Assembly (NCBI GenBank): GCA_000230935.2
Contig: AGIQ01000002.1
Location: 1,240,001-1,304,000, forward strand
From: Mycolicibacterium rhodesiae JS60
GTDB lineage: Bacteria > Actinomycetota > Actinomycetes > Mycobacteriales > Mycobacteriaceae
DNA: 64,000 nt
Reading direction: 5' to 3'
Shown: piece after piece, positions 45,740 through 56,086 of the stretch
How positions within the stretch are numbered: position 1 is the first letter of the stretch
Layout: each line of letters begins with the position of its first letter
Notes under the pieces: generated by a model
Told to the model about the DNA's origin: nothing
The model's input: the letters and a program-made list of their open reading frames with translations, nothing else
The model's database searches: none
Made by a program: the position numbers and the translations under genes

Positions 45740-46564
45740 ATGAGTCCAGCTGAACGCACCGCCAACGCCGGATTGGCGAAGGTGCTGATGCCCGTTCCCG
45801 ATCCGAACCCCGACGTCTTCGACCGGGAATGGCCGCTGCGGGTCGGCGACATCGACCGGGTCGGCCGGCTTCGCCTCGACGCGGCCTGTCGCCACATCCA
45901 GGACATCGGCCAGGACCAGCTGCGCGAGATGGGGCACGAGGAAACCCACCCGTTGTGGATCGTCCGGCGCACGATGGTCGACCTGATCCGCCCCATCGAG
46001 TTCCACGACATGCTGCGGATGCGGCGCTGGTGCTCGGGCACGTCGAATCGCTGGTGCGAGATGCGGGTCCGCATAGATGGGGTGCGCGGCCGCGGCCTCA
46101 TCGAATCGGAAGCCTTCTGGATCAACATCAACCGGGAGACTCAGGGGCCGGCCCGTATCTCCGAGGACTTCCTGGACGGTCTGAAACGCACCACCAGCGA
46201 GGGCCGGCTGCGCTGGAAGTCCTATCTGACCGCCGGGGCACGCCAGGACGCCAACGAAATCCGCGATTTCCCGATCCGGGTGAGCGACATCGATCTGTTC
46301 GATCACGTCAACAACTCGGTGTACTGGAAAGTCGTCGAGGAGTTCCTGGCGTCCTACCCCGAGCTGTTCGAGGCCCCGCTGCGAGTCACCATCGAGCACG
46401 ATGCGCCGGTAGCCTTCGGCGACAAGCTCGAAATCCTGTTGCACGTGTATCCGTCCGGCTCCACCGACACGTTTGGCCCGGAGCTGACCGATCGCACTGT
46501 TAGAACGCTCACATACGTCGTCGGGGATGAGATCAAAGCGCTCGCCGCGATTTTCCCGCTCTGA
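45740..46564 (+). CDS. Acyl-ACP thioesterase-like double-hotdog protein (Rv0466-like)
   Basis: This 274-residue protein starts at ATG 45740. It has two hotdog domains like plant FatA/FatB: the first with DIDRVGRLRLDAACRHIQDI, the second with DIDLFDHVNNSVYWKVVEEF, whose Asp, Asn and His are the usual catalytic residues. It should release fatty acids from ACP or CoA. It is divergent from ramB and corresponds to Rv0466. Confidence 0.88.
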   Translation: MSPAERTANAGLAKVLMPVPDPNPDVFDREWPLRVGDIDRVGRLRLDAACRHIQDIGQDQLREMGHEETHPLWIVRRTMVDLIRPIEFHDMLRMRRWCSGTSNRWCEMRVRIDGVRGRGLIESEAFWININRETQGPARISEDFLDGLKRTTSEGRLRWKSYLTAGARQDANEIRDFPIRVSDIDLFDHVNNSVYWKVVEEFLASYPELFEAPLRVTIEHDAPVAFGDKLEILLHVYPSGSTDTFGPELTDRTVRTLTYVVGDEIKALAAIFPL

Positions 46565-46822
46565 GCGACGCGGTTTAACAGTACAAGCGTACTGACCTGC
46601 GAAAAGGCCCTACCCGACGGTAACTTCTGAACCGGTACAGGCGACGATGACCTTCGCAACCTTCGCAAAGTTGCGGGTGCTGTTGGCGAAAATTGGCACT
46701 TCTGATGGCTTGAACTGCACTAATGATGCGAGGCATGCTCGTAGCAGCACACAAGCGAAGCTGCGTTGGCGTTAACAGTTCACTTCCCGTCAAGGTGGCG
46801 ACCTCGATCCAAAGGAGCAGGC
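46565..46822 (+). promoter_or_regulatory. aceA promoter region with RamB-like boxes
   Basis: This 258-base gap contains TTCGCAA at 46653-46659 and again at 46662-46668, then GTTGCGG at about 46670, all of one heptamer family and shared with the ramB upstream region. A strong AAAGGAG ribosome site lies at 46811-46817. Carbon-source control by RamB is expected. No ORF is supported here. Confidence 0.6.
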
Positions 46823-48109
46823 ATGTCCACCGTTGGCCAGCCGAAGACCCCCGAAGAAATCCAGAAGGACTGGGACACCAACCCCCGCTGGAAGGGAATC
46901 ACCCGTACCTACACCCCGGCCGACGTCCTCGCGCTGCAGGGCAGCGTCGTGGAGGAGGCCACCCTGGCCCGCCGCGGTGCCGAGGTGCTGTGGAATCAGC
47001 TGCACGACATGGAGTTCGTCAACGCGCTGGGCGCGCTGACCGGCAACATGGCCGTCCAGCAGGTCCGCGCCGGCCTGAAGGCCATCTACCTGTCGGGCTG
47101 GCAGGTCGCCGGTGACGCGAACCTCTCCGGCCACACCTACCCCGACCAGAGCCTCTACCCCGCCAACTCGGTGCCGCAGGTCGTGCGCCGCATCAACAAC
47201 GCGCTGCTGCGCGCTGACGAGATCGCCAAGGTCGAGGGCGACACCTCGGTGGAGAACTGGCTGGCCCCGATCGTCGCCGACGGCGAGGCCGGTTTCGGTG
47301 GCGCCCTGAACGTCTATGAACTGCAGAAGGCGATGATCGCCGCCGGTGTCGCGGGCTCGCACTGGGAGGACCAGCTCGCGTCGGAGAAGAAGTGCGGCCA
47401 CCTCGGTGGCAAGGTGCTGATCCCGACCCAGCAGCACATCCGCACCCTGACCTCGGCCCGTCTCGCGGCCGACGTCGCGGACGTTCCGACCGTCGTCATC
47501 GCCCGTACCGATGCCGAGGCCGCAACGCTGATCACCTCCGATGTCGACGAGCGCGATCAGCCGTTCATCACCGGTGAGCGCACCGCCGAGGGCTTCTACC
47601 GGGTGCGCAACGGCATCGAGCCCTGCATCGCCCGCGCCAAGGCCTACGCGCCGTACTCCGACCTGATCTGGATGGAGACCGGCACCCCGGATCTGGAGCT
47701 GGCGGCCAAGTTTGCCGAGGGCGTCAAGAGCGAGTTCCCCGACCAGATGCTGGCGTACAACTGCTCGCCGTCGTTCAACTGGAAGCAGCACCTGGACGAC
47801 TCGACGATCGCGAAGTTCCAGAAGGAGCTCGGCGCGATGGGCTTCAAGTTCCAGTTCATCACGCTGGCCGGCTTCCATGCCCTCAACTACTCGATGTTCG
47901 ATCTGGCCTACGGCTACGCCCGCAACCAGATGAGCGCCTACGTCGAGCTGCAGGAGCGCGAGTTCGCCGCAGAAGAGCGCGGCTATACCGCGACCAAGCA
48001 CCAGCGTGAGGTCGGCGCCGGCTACTTCGACCGGATTGCCACCACCGTGGACCCGACCAGCTCGACCACGGCTCTGGCAGGCTCGACCGAAGAGGGTCAG
48101 TTCCACTAA
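46823..48109 (+). CDS. aceA: Isocitrate lyase (Icl1/AceA)
   Basis: This 428-residue enzyme is nearly identical in length and sequence to Rv0467. The catalytic loop KKCGHLGG holds the active cysteine (about Cys191), and the substrate-binding NCSPSFNWK is present. It splits isocitrate into succinate and glyoxylate, and 2-methylisocitrate as well in mycobacteria. It starts at ATG 46823 behind AAAGGAG. Upstream boxes suggest RamB control and a hairpin follows. Confidence 0.97.
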   Translation: MSTVGQPKTPEEIQKDWDTNPRWKGITRTYTPADVLALQGSVVEEATLARRGAEVLWNQLHDMEFVNALGALTGNMAVQQVRAGLKAIYLSGWQVAGDANLSGHTYPDQSLYPANSVPQVVRRINNALLRADEIAKVEGDTSVENWLAPIVADGEAGFGGALNVYELQKAMIAAGVAGSHWEDQLASEKKCGHLGGKVLIPTQQHIRTLTSARLAADVADVPTVVIARTDAEAATLITSDVDERDQPFITGERTAEGFYRVRNGIEPCIARAKAYAPYSDLIWMETGTPDLELAAKFAEGVKSEFPDQMLAYNCSPSFNWKQHLDDSTIAKFQKELGAMGFKFQFITLAGFHALNYSMFDLAYGYARNQMSAYVELQEREFAAEERGYTATKHQREVGAGYFDRIATTVDPTSSTTALAGSTEEGQFH

Positions 48110-48118
48110 GCCGTTGTC

Positions 48119-48180
48119 CGCGAGCAGACGCAAAGGTCCCCTTCACCACGGCGTGTTGGGGACTTTTGTGTCTGCTCGCG
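48119..48180 (+). repeat. Long hairpin between aceA and fadB2
   Basis: Arms at 48119-48141 and 48158-48180 are each 23 bases and pair at all but two positions (CGCGAGCAGACGC on the left), with a 16-base loop. There is no T tract, so it is a repeated palindrome that may act as a transcript boundary. Confidence 0.8.
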
Positions 48181-48201
48181 GGTCTAGTAGAAAGAGTCCT
48201 C

Positions 48202-49056
48202 GTGAGCATTCAACGAGTTGGCGTGGTCGGTGCGGGACAGATGGGCGCGGGCATCGTCGAGGTGTCGGCCAAGGCAGGCGCGAACGTCGTCGTCTACGAG
48301 CCGACCGACGCGCTGATCAACGCCGGCCGCGATCGGGTCACCTCCTCGCTGGAACGTGCCACGAGCAAGGGCAAGCTTTCAGAAGCCGACCGCGACGCAA
48401 CCCTGGCCCGGCTGACCTTCACCACCGATCTGAACGACATGGCCGACCGCCAGCTCGTCATCGAAGCGGTCGTGGAGAACGAGAACGTCAAGGCCAAGAT
48501 CTTCGGTGATCTCGACCGGATCATCACCGACCCCGACGCGGTGCTGGCGTCGAACACCTCGAGCATCCCGATCATGAAGATCGCTGCGGCCACCCAGAAC
48601 CCGAGCCGGGTGCTGGGCTTGCACTTTTTCAACCCGGTCCCGGTGTTGCCGCTGGTCGAACTGATCAACACCCTGGTCACCTCCGATGCCGCCATCGCCA
48701 GGGTCGAGCAGTTCGCAAGTGAGGTACTGGGCAAGAAGGTCGTGCGGTGCGGCGACCGCTCCGGATTCGTCGTCAACGCGCTACTGGTGCCCTACCTGCT
48801 GTCGGCCATTCGCATGGTGGAGGCCGGCATCGCGACCGTCGAGGATGTCGACACCGCGATCGTTGCCGGTCTGTCGCATCCGATGGGGCCGCTGCGGCTC
48901 TCGGACCTCATCGGTCTGGACACGATGAAACTCATCGCGGACTCCATGTACGAAGAGCTCAAGGACGCGCACTACGCCCCGCCGCCGCTGCTGTTGCGCA
49001 TGGTCGAGGCCGGAATGCTTGGCAAGAAGTCGGGGCAGGGCTTCTACCCGTACTGA
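48202..49056 (+). CDS. fadB2: 3-hydroxybutyryl-CoA dehydrogenase FadB2
   Basis: This 284-residue enzyme starts at GTG 48202. It has the NAD motif VGVVGAGQMGAGI, the catalytic serine and histidine regions (SNTSSIPI, then LGLHFFNPVPV) and a C-terminal 3HCDH domain ending KKSGQGFYPY. It oxidises 3-hydroxyacyl-CoA in beta-oxidation. The gene order aceA-fadB2-umaA is that of M. tuberculosis Rv0467-Rv0469. Confidence 0.95.
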   Translation: MSIQRVGVVGAGQMGAGIVEVSAKAGANVVVYEPTDALINAGRDRVTSSLERATSKGKLSEADRDATLARLTFTTDLNDMADRQLVIEAVVENENVKAKIFGDLDRIITDPDAVLASNTSSIPIMKIAAATQNPSRVLGLHFFNPVPVLPLVELINTLVTSDAAIARVEQFASEVLGKKVVRCGDRSGFVVNALLVPYLLSAIRMVEAGIATVEDVDTAIVAGLSHPMGPLRLSDLIGLDTMKLIADSMYEELKDAHYAPPPLLLRMVEAGMLGKKSGQGFYPY

Positions 49057-49187
49057 GGCTGACCCGCCCCGCGTCTTGTGCATTTCATAGGTGAATTGGC
49101 TAGGCTCCTGGTTTTGGTCGGGGCGGCCGTTACAACGACATCGCATTTCTCGGCATCCGTCCATGCAAGTAGAAAGCTAAGAGGTAG

Positions 49188-50069
<882 letters not shown>

Positions 50070-50072
50070 CGC

Positions 50073-50930
50073 TCAAGCCTGCTCGAGCCTCTTTTTCTCG
50101 GCCTCGACGTCGAAGTCGGCGGCCGGCCACGACAGCTGCATGCCCTTGAGGGCCTCGATCAGCAACTCGGTGATGGCCAGCCGGGCGTACCACTTTTTGT
50201 CGCACGGGATGACGAACCACGGTGCGTAGTCGGTCGAAGTCCGGTCCAGCACAGCCTGATAGGCCTCCTGGTAGGCCGGCCACAGCAGGCGCTCGGTGAC
50301 GTCGCCGGGGTTGTACTTCCAGTACTTGTCGGGCCGGTCCAGGCGCTCGGCCAGCCGGCGCTTCTGCTCGTCGAGGGAGACGAACATCGCGCACTTGACG
50401 ATCGTTGTCCCGGAGTCGACGAGCTCTTTCTCGAAGGCGTTGATCTCGTCGTAGCGCGGTTCCCACACATCGCGGGGCACCAGCTCATGGACCCGGACCA
50501 CCAACACGTCCTCGTAGTGCGACCGGTCGAATACCCCGATATGGCCACCGGCCGGGAGCGCCTTGCGGATCCGCCACAGGTAATGGTGGGCGCGCTCCTC
50601 CTCGGTCGGAACGCCAAAACCGGTGTAGTGGATGCCCATCGGGTCGCCGGCACCGACGACATGCTTGACGATCCCGCCCTTACCCGCGGTGTCCATGCCC
50701 TGCAGCACCAACAGCAGCGAGCGGCCGTCGCCGGACTTGCCGTTGGCGTAGAGCATTTCCTGCAGGCCCGCGAACCGTGCGTTCCGTTCAGCCTGCAGCT
50801 CCTCCGACCCATCTTTGCCATCGGAGTATCCGGGGCTGGAGTCGGTGTCGATGTCGGCGACTTTGGTGCCGGGACGGAACCTGAGGATGGTGTGCGGCTC
50901 GTGGGTCCATTGTGACGGCAGATCGGTCAT
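50073..50930 (-). CDS. Polyphosphate kinase 2, class III-like
   Basis: This 285-residue protein starts at ATG 50930. It has P-loop LQGMDTAGKGGIVKHV and the lid DRSHYEDVLVVRVHEL, the form typical of class III PPK2 enzymes, which can phosphorylate both nucleoside mono- and diphosphates. It differs clearly from the class I-like PPK2 at 27183-28040. It links polyphosphate to nucleotide supply. Confidence 0.88.
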   Translation of the reverse strand: MTDLPSQWTHEPHTILRFRPGTKVADIDTDSSPGYSDGKDGSEELQAERNARFAGLQEMLYANGKSGDGRSLLLVLQGMDTAGKGGIVKHVVGAGDPMGIHYTGFGVPTEEERAHHYLWRIRKALPAGGHIGVFDRSHYEDVLVVRVHELVPRDVWEPRYDEINAFEKELVDSGTTIVKCAMFVSLDEQKRRLAERLDRPDKYWKYNPGDVTERLLWPAYQEAYQAVLDRTSTDYAPWFVIPCDKKWYARLAITELLIEALKGMQLSWPAADFDVEAEKKRLEQA

Positions 50931-51012
50931 AGTCGACGACACTAGTCGGCGATCCGCTGCGATCCGCTGTGGTCGACGGATGCGTGTTCGTCGGAGCCGA
51001 ACCACGTCCGAT

Positions 51013-51236
51013 TAGTCCTCGTCGTGGAACTCGGCCCCGCCATCTCGGCGTGGCCGACGCCCTGGTGGGTCATGTAGTAACGCAGCACCGGTGCGTCGAA
51101 GGCGACGGCCTCCCATACCTTGTTCGAGGGCGCGATAGCAGATAGCCCGAGGAGGCGGTATTGGCAACGGTCACAACCGATTTGCCGTAGAGGATGTCTG
51201 GGCCGGCTATCCGGCGCTCGATCTGTTCGACGGTCC
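51013..51236 (-). pseudogene. Frameshifted remnant of an unknown gene
   Basis: On the minus strand one frame reads GPDILYGKSVVTVANTAS then SGYLLSR; another continues APSNKVWEAVAFDAPVL then RYYMTHQGVGHAEMAG. Joined by a frameshift near 51120 they make a protein-like stretch of about 60 residues. The family is not recognised. It overlaps the end of the Pro/Gly-rich gene. Confidence 0.4.
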
Positions 51237-52495
51237 TACCCGGTCCTTCGGCGCCTCGTTGCAAGGATGAATCCGACTGCGGCCAAAGCCAACACTCCCG
51301 CGCCGATCGCGACTCCGACCAATACCGTCATGTTCTCCTCGATCCAGGATCTCTTCTCGGCGGTAGCGGTCAGCGTGATGTTGTAGCCTGGCAGCGGTTC
51401 CTGTCCGGGCGGATTCACGCCGGGAAGTGTTTGGGTTTGGTTGATCACGAACAACGGGTCGCCCTTGTCGGTCTTCGACCATTGCCCCCAGGCCGGAATC
51501 TCTTCGTCCAGCAGCACTTTGGTGGTGCCGTTCATTGTGGGGTCGGCGCCGAGGTCGGTCAGCGCCTTCACCCGGAAGGGCGCGGACGCTCCCCGGTCGA
51601 ACTTCACCTGGACGAGGACGTTCTTCTGGGTGTTCAACGGCGCCGGTTTCTGGGGCGGCGCCTGCCCGGGGGCCGGTTCGTATCCGCCGCCGGTGAAGCT
51701 CCCCACGCTCAGGTTGGCGGGCGGCCCGGAATCGGGGCGCGTCGCCGCGGTGAAGCTGTAGACGCCGGTGTTGGGAACGCTCACAGCGGCACGTTGCAGC
51801 GGCGGCACGACGAAGGTCTGCGGTTGGCCGCCCGAGGTGTACACGATGCTCAGCGGTGTGCGGTACGGATTGGTGAACACCGGACGGTAATAGCGGTCGT
51901 AGGAAATCCAGCTCGAATTCCACAGTGCTACAGGGCTGCTCAAGCTGAGTCCGGTGGTGAACGACGAGGTGCTCACGGTGGACGAGATCGACGACTGGAA
52001 GCTGGAGTACTCCTCCGACGTCATCTCGGTTGTGGACGTAGATGTCACCTCGGAACTCGAAGCGGTTTTGACGTCCGGCTCGGAGGCTTGCGGACCCTGC
52101 GGCGTCGGCTCGGCGACGTCGCCGCCGTTCGGATCGTCCGAACCGGGGCCGTCGCCGGGCACTTCATTCGTGTCGTTCGTGCCGCCGGGCTCTTCGTGTG
52201 CGCCGCCCGGGAGATCGTTGGCGCCGCCCGGTTCTTCGCCGCCCGCGGGCTCTTCATGCGTGCCGCCGGGCTCTTCCACGCCCCCGCCGGACGGCTCCTC
52301 CACGCCCCCGCCGGAGGGCTCCTCGAACCCGCCGCCGGTGTCCCCGCCGCCGTCGTAGCTGCTGCCGCCGCCGTCGTCCCCGTCGTACGGGTCGGCATGA
52401 GCAATCGGAATCCCAGCAAACGCGGTGCTGAACAACACGGCGATTGCGGCAATGACCCCCGCCGGCCTGCGAAATCTGTAACTCTCGGTTCCCAC
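51236..52495 (-). CDS. Pro/Gly/Glu-rich exported membrane-anchored protein
   Basis: This 419-residue protein starts at GTG 52495 with AGGGGAG upstream. A signal segment (GVIAAIAVLFSTAFAGIPIA) ends at HADP. Residues about 35-130 are low-complexity repeats of the EEPSGGGVEEPSGGG type. The mature domain of about 200 residues follows, and a C-terminal membrane helix (MTVLVGVAIGAGVLALAAVG) with a basic stop-transfer tail anchors it. The mature domain is not recognised. Cell-envelope location is clear; function is not. Confidence 0.72.
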   Translation of the reverse strand: MGTESYRFRRPAGVIAAIAVLFSTAFAGIPIAHADPYDGDDGGGSSYDGGGDTGGGFEEPSGGGVEEPSGGGVEEPGGTHEEPAGGEEPGGANDLPGGAHEEPGGTNDTNEVPGDGPGSDDPNGGDVAEPTPQGPQASEPDVKTASSSEVTSTSTTEMTSEEYSSFQSSISSTVSTSSFTTGLSLSSPVALWNSSWISYDRYYRPVFTNPYRTPLSIVYTSGGQPQTFVVPPLQRAAVSVPNTGVYSFTAATRPDSGPPANLSVGSFTGGGYEPAPGQAPPQKPAPLNTQKNVLVQVKFDRGASAPFRVKALTDLGADPTMNGTTKVLLDEEIPAWGQWSKTDKGDPLFVINQTQTLPGVNPPGQEPLPGYNITLTATAEKRSWIEENMTVLVGVAIGAGVLALAAVGFILATRRRRTG

Positions 52496-52962
52496 CCTGA
52501 CTCCCCTTGATGTGCGAGGTGGCCGTCCCGCAGGCGAGGCCATACCCATTCGATCGAAACACTTTCCATCTGAACTCGAATGCTCTTCATACATGCCCGG
52601 AGAGCCCTCCAATGGTGGATTGCTGTGCAGCAGTGAGATGTGGCGCGGCTTGCCTGGTTCGATGCGGTCGCCTAGAGCGCATCCCCATTCATCCGCGAAT
52701 TGGTATGCCGTTCAAGATCGTTGCGGACCGCCGCCGAACGACCCGACGTGGGGCCGGCGGCACGTTGCATCCCTGACATCGTCCGAGTGGACGTTATCAA
52801 TCGGCAGCGCCGTTGTGGGGGAAACAGATCCACTTCATTACCCGAATTTGCTATGCGGTTGTATCAGATACCGCCGACTGATCGATTCCGTGTTTGTCCA
52901 GCATTGGCGGCGTGCGCCAGTTAACATCATCCGGCGTTGAAGGAACGATTCTGGGGGAACTG
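52496..52962. other. Divergent intergenic region
   Basis: This 467-base gap separates the divergent exported protein and lipoprotein genes. I see no supported gene; the frames present are short and lack family motifs. Promoters for both sides should lie here. Confidence 0.5.
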
Positions 52963-53868
52963 GTGCGCGGGCGCTTCTGCTCGATCGGCGTGGTGCTGCT
53001 GTCGGTGGCAGTTGCCGCCGGTTGTGGACATGACAACTCATCGCATTCCTCGGACGCGCCGGTGGCCGCCTCGACGGCCCAGGTGCCGCCGGGGCCGGGT
53101 CAGCCGGATATCAACGCAAACGGAGCGCCCGACACGTCGAACGACGACAAGGACTGGCCGGGCAAGATGACGGCGTCCTACCAGGATGCGACCTCGCCCG
53201 AAGCGATCACCGGCCGGGACATCATGCGCAGCGAGCACCTGCTCGAGGATCTCGCTGACGGCATCACCGACTCCCTGAAGCTGCCGTACGACATCCCGTT
53301 GATCGGTAAGCAGTGTGATACCGCGAATGCGTACTGGAGTCCTGACGACAAGTCGATCACCATCTGCTACGAGGACGCGGCGGACGCTTTGGACATTTAC
53401 ACCAAGGCGGGCGACGACGACCCCAGGGCGTCGGCGGTCAATTCGGAGATCGCCACGTTCTACCACGAGACCGGCCATATGGTGATCGACCTCTACAACC
53501 TGCCGGCGACCGGCAAAGAAGAGGATGTCGCCGATCAGCTGGCCGCATACATCCTGCTGGCGCCGGGACCCGACGGAAAGATCGACCCCGAGTCGGTTCA
53601 GGCGGTCAAGGACTTCGCTCGTGAGTTCAAGGGATACAGCGACCAAAAGGGTGGCGAGATCGACGAAGGTCAGCTCTCAGATGTCCACTCGCTGGACCTC
53701 GCCCGCATGTACAACCTCGAATGCTGGGTGTACGGCGCCGATCCCGTCGGCAACGCCGACCTGGTCAAGAATGGTTCACTGCCCGAGGACCGCGCCGACG
53801 GCTGCGAGGACGAATACAACAAGCTCAGCAGCTCGTGGGATACGCTGCTCGGCCCCTACCTCAAGTGA
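52963..53868 (+). CDS. DUF4344-like putative metallopeptidase lipoprotein
   Basis: The protein of about 301 residues is best started at GTG 52963 (behind CTGGGGGA). The signal ends in a lipobox VAAGC, so it should be lipid-anchored. The mature part contains FYHETGHMVIDLY, an HExxH zinc site with a family-typical glycine, and an acidic, Cys-containing surrounding (QCDTANAYWSPDDKSITICY). The DUF4344 assignment is from memory. A zinc peptidase role is likely but the substrate is unknown. Its end overlaps the convergent TetR gene by eight bases. Confidence 0.75.
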   Translation: MRGRFCSIGVVLLSVAVAAGCGHDNSSHSSDAPVAASTAQVPPGPGQPDINANGAPDTSNDDKDWPGKMTASYQDATSPEAITGRDIMRSEHLLEDLADGITDSLKLPYDIPLIGKQCDTANAYWSPDDKSITICYEDAADALDIYTKAGDDDPRASAVNSEIATFYHETGHMVIDLYNLPATGKEEDVADQLAAYILLAPGPDGKIDPESVQAVKDFAREFKGYSDQKGGEIDEGQLSDVHSLDLARMYNLECWVYGADPVGNADLVKNGSLPEDRADGCEDEYNKLSSSWDTLLGPYLK

Positions 53869-54562
53869 GCCTGGGCGGCAGTATCGGGGACGGATGCGGC
53901 CCGGAGCTGAACATCTCCAGCGAGCCGCCGGCTTCTACGATGCCGCACAGGGCATTCCAGCACAGCATGGTCAGGTAGTCGATCAGCTCGTCGCTGCTCA
54001 TCCGCGGATTCGACATCCACGAGTGCGTGGCCAACTGCACACCGCCGACGATCAGGTAGGCCCAGGGCTCGACGCCGCCGGTGTCCATTCCGGCTCGTTG
54101 CATGCGCCTGCGCAACACCACAGCGAGCATCCTGGCGATGATTTGCTCCGAGTCTGCAATGACTTTGTTTTTGCTGGCGGAACTGTTTGCCATCACAAAT
54201 CGGTACGGTTCGGGCTCGTTGGCGACGGTATCCACGTAGACCCGGATGATCTCGCGGGTGAGGTCGAAACCGTCCATATTCGACGACAGCGCAGCGGCCA
54301 TATTGGGGATCAGAGTGGTCTGCGCGAAGCGCATCATGACCGCGGTGGTCAGATCGTTCTTGTCGACGAAGTAGCGGTACAACACGGTCTTCGACACACC
54401 GATTTCCGCAGCTATCTCGTCCATGCTGACGTCGTGGCCACGCTGGCGAACAGCTTCCAGCGCGCCGTCCACCAGCTCGGTGCGGCGTTCGACCTTGTGT
54501 TGATGCCAGCGTCGCTTGCGACCGTCGGTCTTGGCGACCCCATGACTGATCTGCTGTGCCAC
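53861..54562 (-). CDS. TetR-family regulator (Rv0472c-like)
   Basis: This 233-residue protein has the TetR helix-turn-helix VSMDEIAAEIGVSKTVLYRY then FVDKNDL. The C-terminal part is long and family-specific. It corresponds to Rv0472c by position. It is divergent from the DUF445 gene with 98 bases between, and probably controls one or both. Confidence 0.87.
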   Translation of the reverse strand: MAQQISHGVAKTDGRKRRWHQHKVERRTELVDGALEAVRQRGHDVSMDEIAAEIGVSKTVLYRYFVDKNDLTTAVMMRFAQTTLIPNMAAALSSNMDGFDLTREIIRVYVDTVANEPEPYRFVMANSSASKNKVIADSEQIIARMLAVVLRRRMQRAGMDTGGVEPWAYLIVGGVQLATHSWMSNPRMSSDELIDYLTMLCWNALCGIVEAGGSLEMFSSGPHPSPILPPRLT

Positions 54563-54660
54563 TATCGCGGAGTCCGTTCCCCTCGTCCGCGACGATTCTA
54601 CTGTCTAATCAAAGGGCAGGGTCACATTAACTGGGTCGCCCGATAGCGGATGATGGTGGA

Positions 54661-55995
54661 GTGGCAGCGAAACATCGCCTCCCGGGGTTGCCGGCGGAGG
54701 TAGCCCGAGCGGGCACGTCGTTTGCGGAGTCGTTCGCCGGGGCCGACCCGGAGGCGGACGCCGAGCGGCGCCGTGGGTTGCGCCGGATGAAAGCCGTCGC
54801 TCTGAGCTTCCTGATCGGTGCCACGGTGATTTTCCTGGTCTGCCGGTGGGGGCTGTCCCAGGGTGGACCGGCGTGGATCGGCTACGTGGGTGCGGCCGCC
54901 GAGGCGGGGATGGTCGGTGCACTGGCCGACTGGTTCGCCGTCACCGCGCTGTTCCGCCACCCGTTGGGGCTCAAGATTCCGCACACGGCGATCATCAAGC
55001 GCAAGAAGGATCAGCTCGGCGAGGGCCTGGGCACTTTCGTGCGGGAGAACTTCCTCTCCCCGGTGGTGGTGGAAACCAAGCTGCGTGACGCTGACGTGGC
55101 CGGCCGGCTGGGCAAGTGGCTGTCCGAACCGTCGCACGCCGCCCGGGTGGCCAATGAGGCCGGCACGGTGCTGCGCGTGGTCGTGGAATTGCTCAACGAC
55201 GAAGACATCCAGCAGGTCATCGACCGCACGATCGTCAAACGGCTCGCCGAGCCGCAGTGGGGGCCACCGGTGGGCCGGGTGCTGGGACAACTCCTGGCAG
55301 AGAACCGCCAGGAGGCCCTGATCCAGCTGTTGTGCGACCGGGCTTTTCAATGGGCGCTGGGCGCCGGCGACACCATCGAACGCGTCGTCACCCGCGATTC
55401 ACCGACCTGGTCGCCGCGATTCGTCGACCAGTTGGTGGGCGACCGGATCCACCGGGAGCTGATGGATTTCACCGACAAAGTGCGTCGCGACCCGAATCAT
55501 GAACTGCGCCAATCGGCTACGCGTTTCCTGTTCGAGTTCGCCAATGACCTGCAGAGCGACGAGACGACGATCGCGCGTGCGGAGGCGGTCAAGGAACAAC
55601 TGATGGCGCGCGACGAGGTCACCCGCGCTGCCGAGACCGCCTGGAAGACGTTGAAGCGCTTGGTGCTCGACGGGGTGGACGATCCGTCGAGCGCGCTGCG
55701 CACGCGGATCACCGATTCGATCGTGCTCATCGGGGAGTCGCTGCGCGACGATGTCGAGCTGCGCGACAAGGTGGACAACTGGATCGTGCGCGGGGCGCAG
55801 CATCTGGTCGCCCAGTACGGGGCTGAGATCACCACGATCATCACCGACACCATCGAGCGCTGGGATGCCGAAGAGGCCAGCCGGCGGATCGAATTGCATG
55901 TCGGCCGCGACCTGCAATTCATCCGCATCAACGGCACGGTTGTGGGCGCTCTGGCTGGCCTGATTATCTACACTGTGGCGCAATTCATGTTCTGA
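54661..55995 (+). CDS. DUF445 membrane protein (Rv0473-like)
   Basis: This 444-residue protein starts at GTG 54661. It has one or two N-terminal membrane spans (VALSFLIGATVIFLVCRWGL), the DUF445 signature near WFAVTALFRHPLGLKIPHTA, a long helical cytosolic or periplasmic middle, and a C-terminal membrane segment (NGTVVGALAGLIIYTVAQFM). DUF445 proteins have unknown function. Position agrees with Rv0473. Confidence 0.87.
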   Translation: MAAKHRLPGLPAEVARAGTSFAESFAGADPEADAERRRGLRRMKAVALSFLIGATVIFLVCRWGLSQGGPAWIGYVGAAAEAGMVGALADWFAVTALFRHPLGLKIPHTAIIKRKKDQLGEGLGTFVRENFLSPVVVETKLRDADVAGRLGKWLSEPSHAARVANEAGTVLRVVVELLNDEDIQQVIDRTIVKRLAEPQWGPPVGRVLGQLLAENRQEALIQLLCDRAFQWALGAGDTIERVVTRDSPTWSPRFVDQLVGDRIHRELMDFTDKVRRDPNHELRQSATRFLFEFANDLQSDETTIARAEAVKEQLMARDEVTRAAETAWKTLKRLVLDGVDDPSSALRTRITDSIVLIGESLRDDVELRDKVDNWIVRGAQHLVAQYGAEITTIITDTIERWDAEEASRRIELHVGRDLQFIRINGTVVGALAGLIIYTVAQFMF

Positions 55996-56007
55996 CCTGC
56001 GCTAGCA

Positions 56008-56029
56008 GGTGCTTGCAAAAGTTAGCACC
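56008..56029. promoter_or_regulatory. Inverted repeat upstream of the XRE regulator
   Basis: GGTGCT, ten bases, AGCACC lies about 58 bases before the XRE-regulator start. It may be an operator for that regulator; this is inferred from position. Confidence 0.4.
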
Positions 56030-56086
56030 CCCACGTAATGTGGCGTCCGTACGCACCGGATACCCAAACGCGACGGGAGGTGAACC

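Noticed and set aside
46790..48133. Long minus-strand frame opposite aceA
   Set aside because: It mirrors the aceA coding frame and is unsupported.
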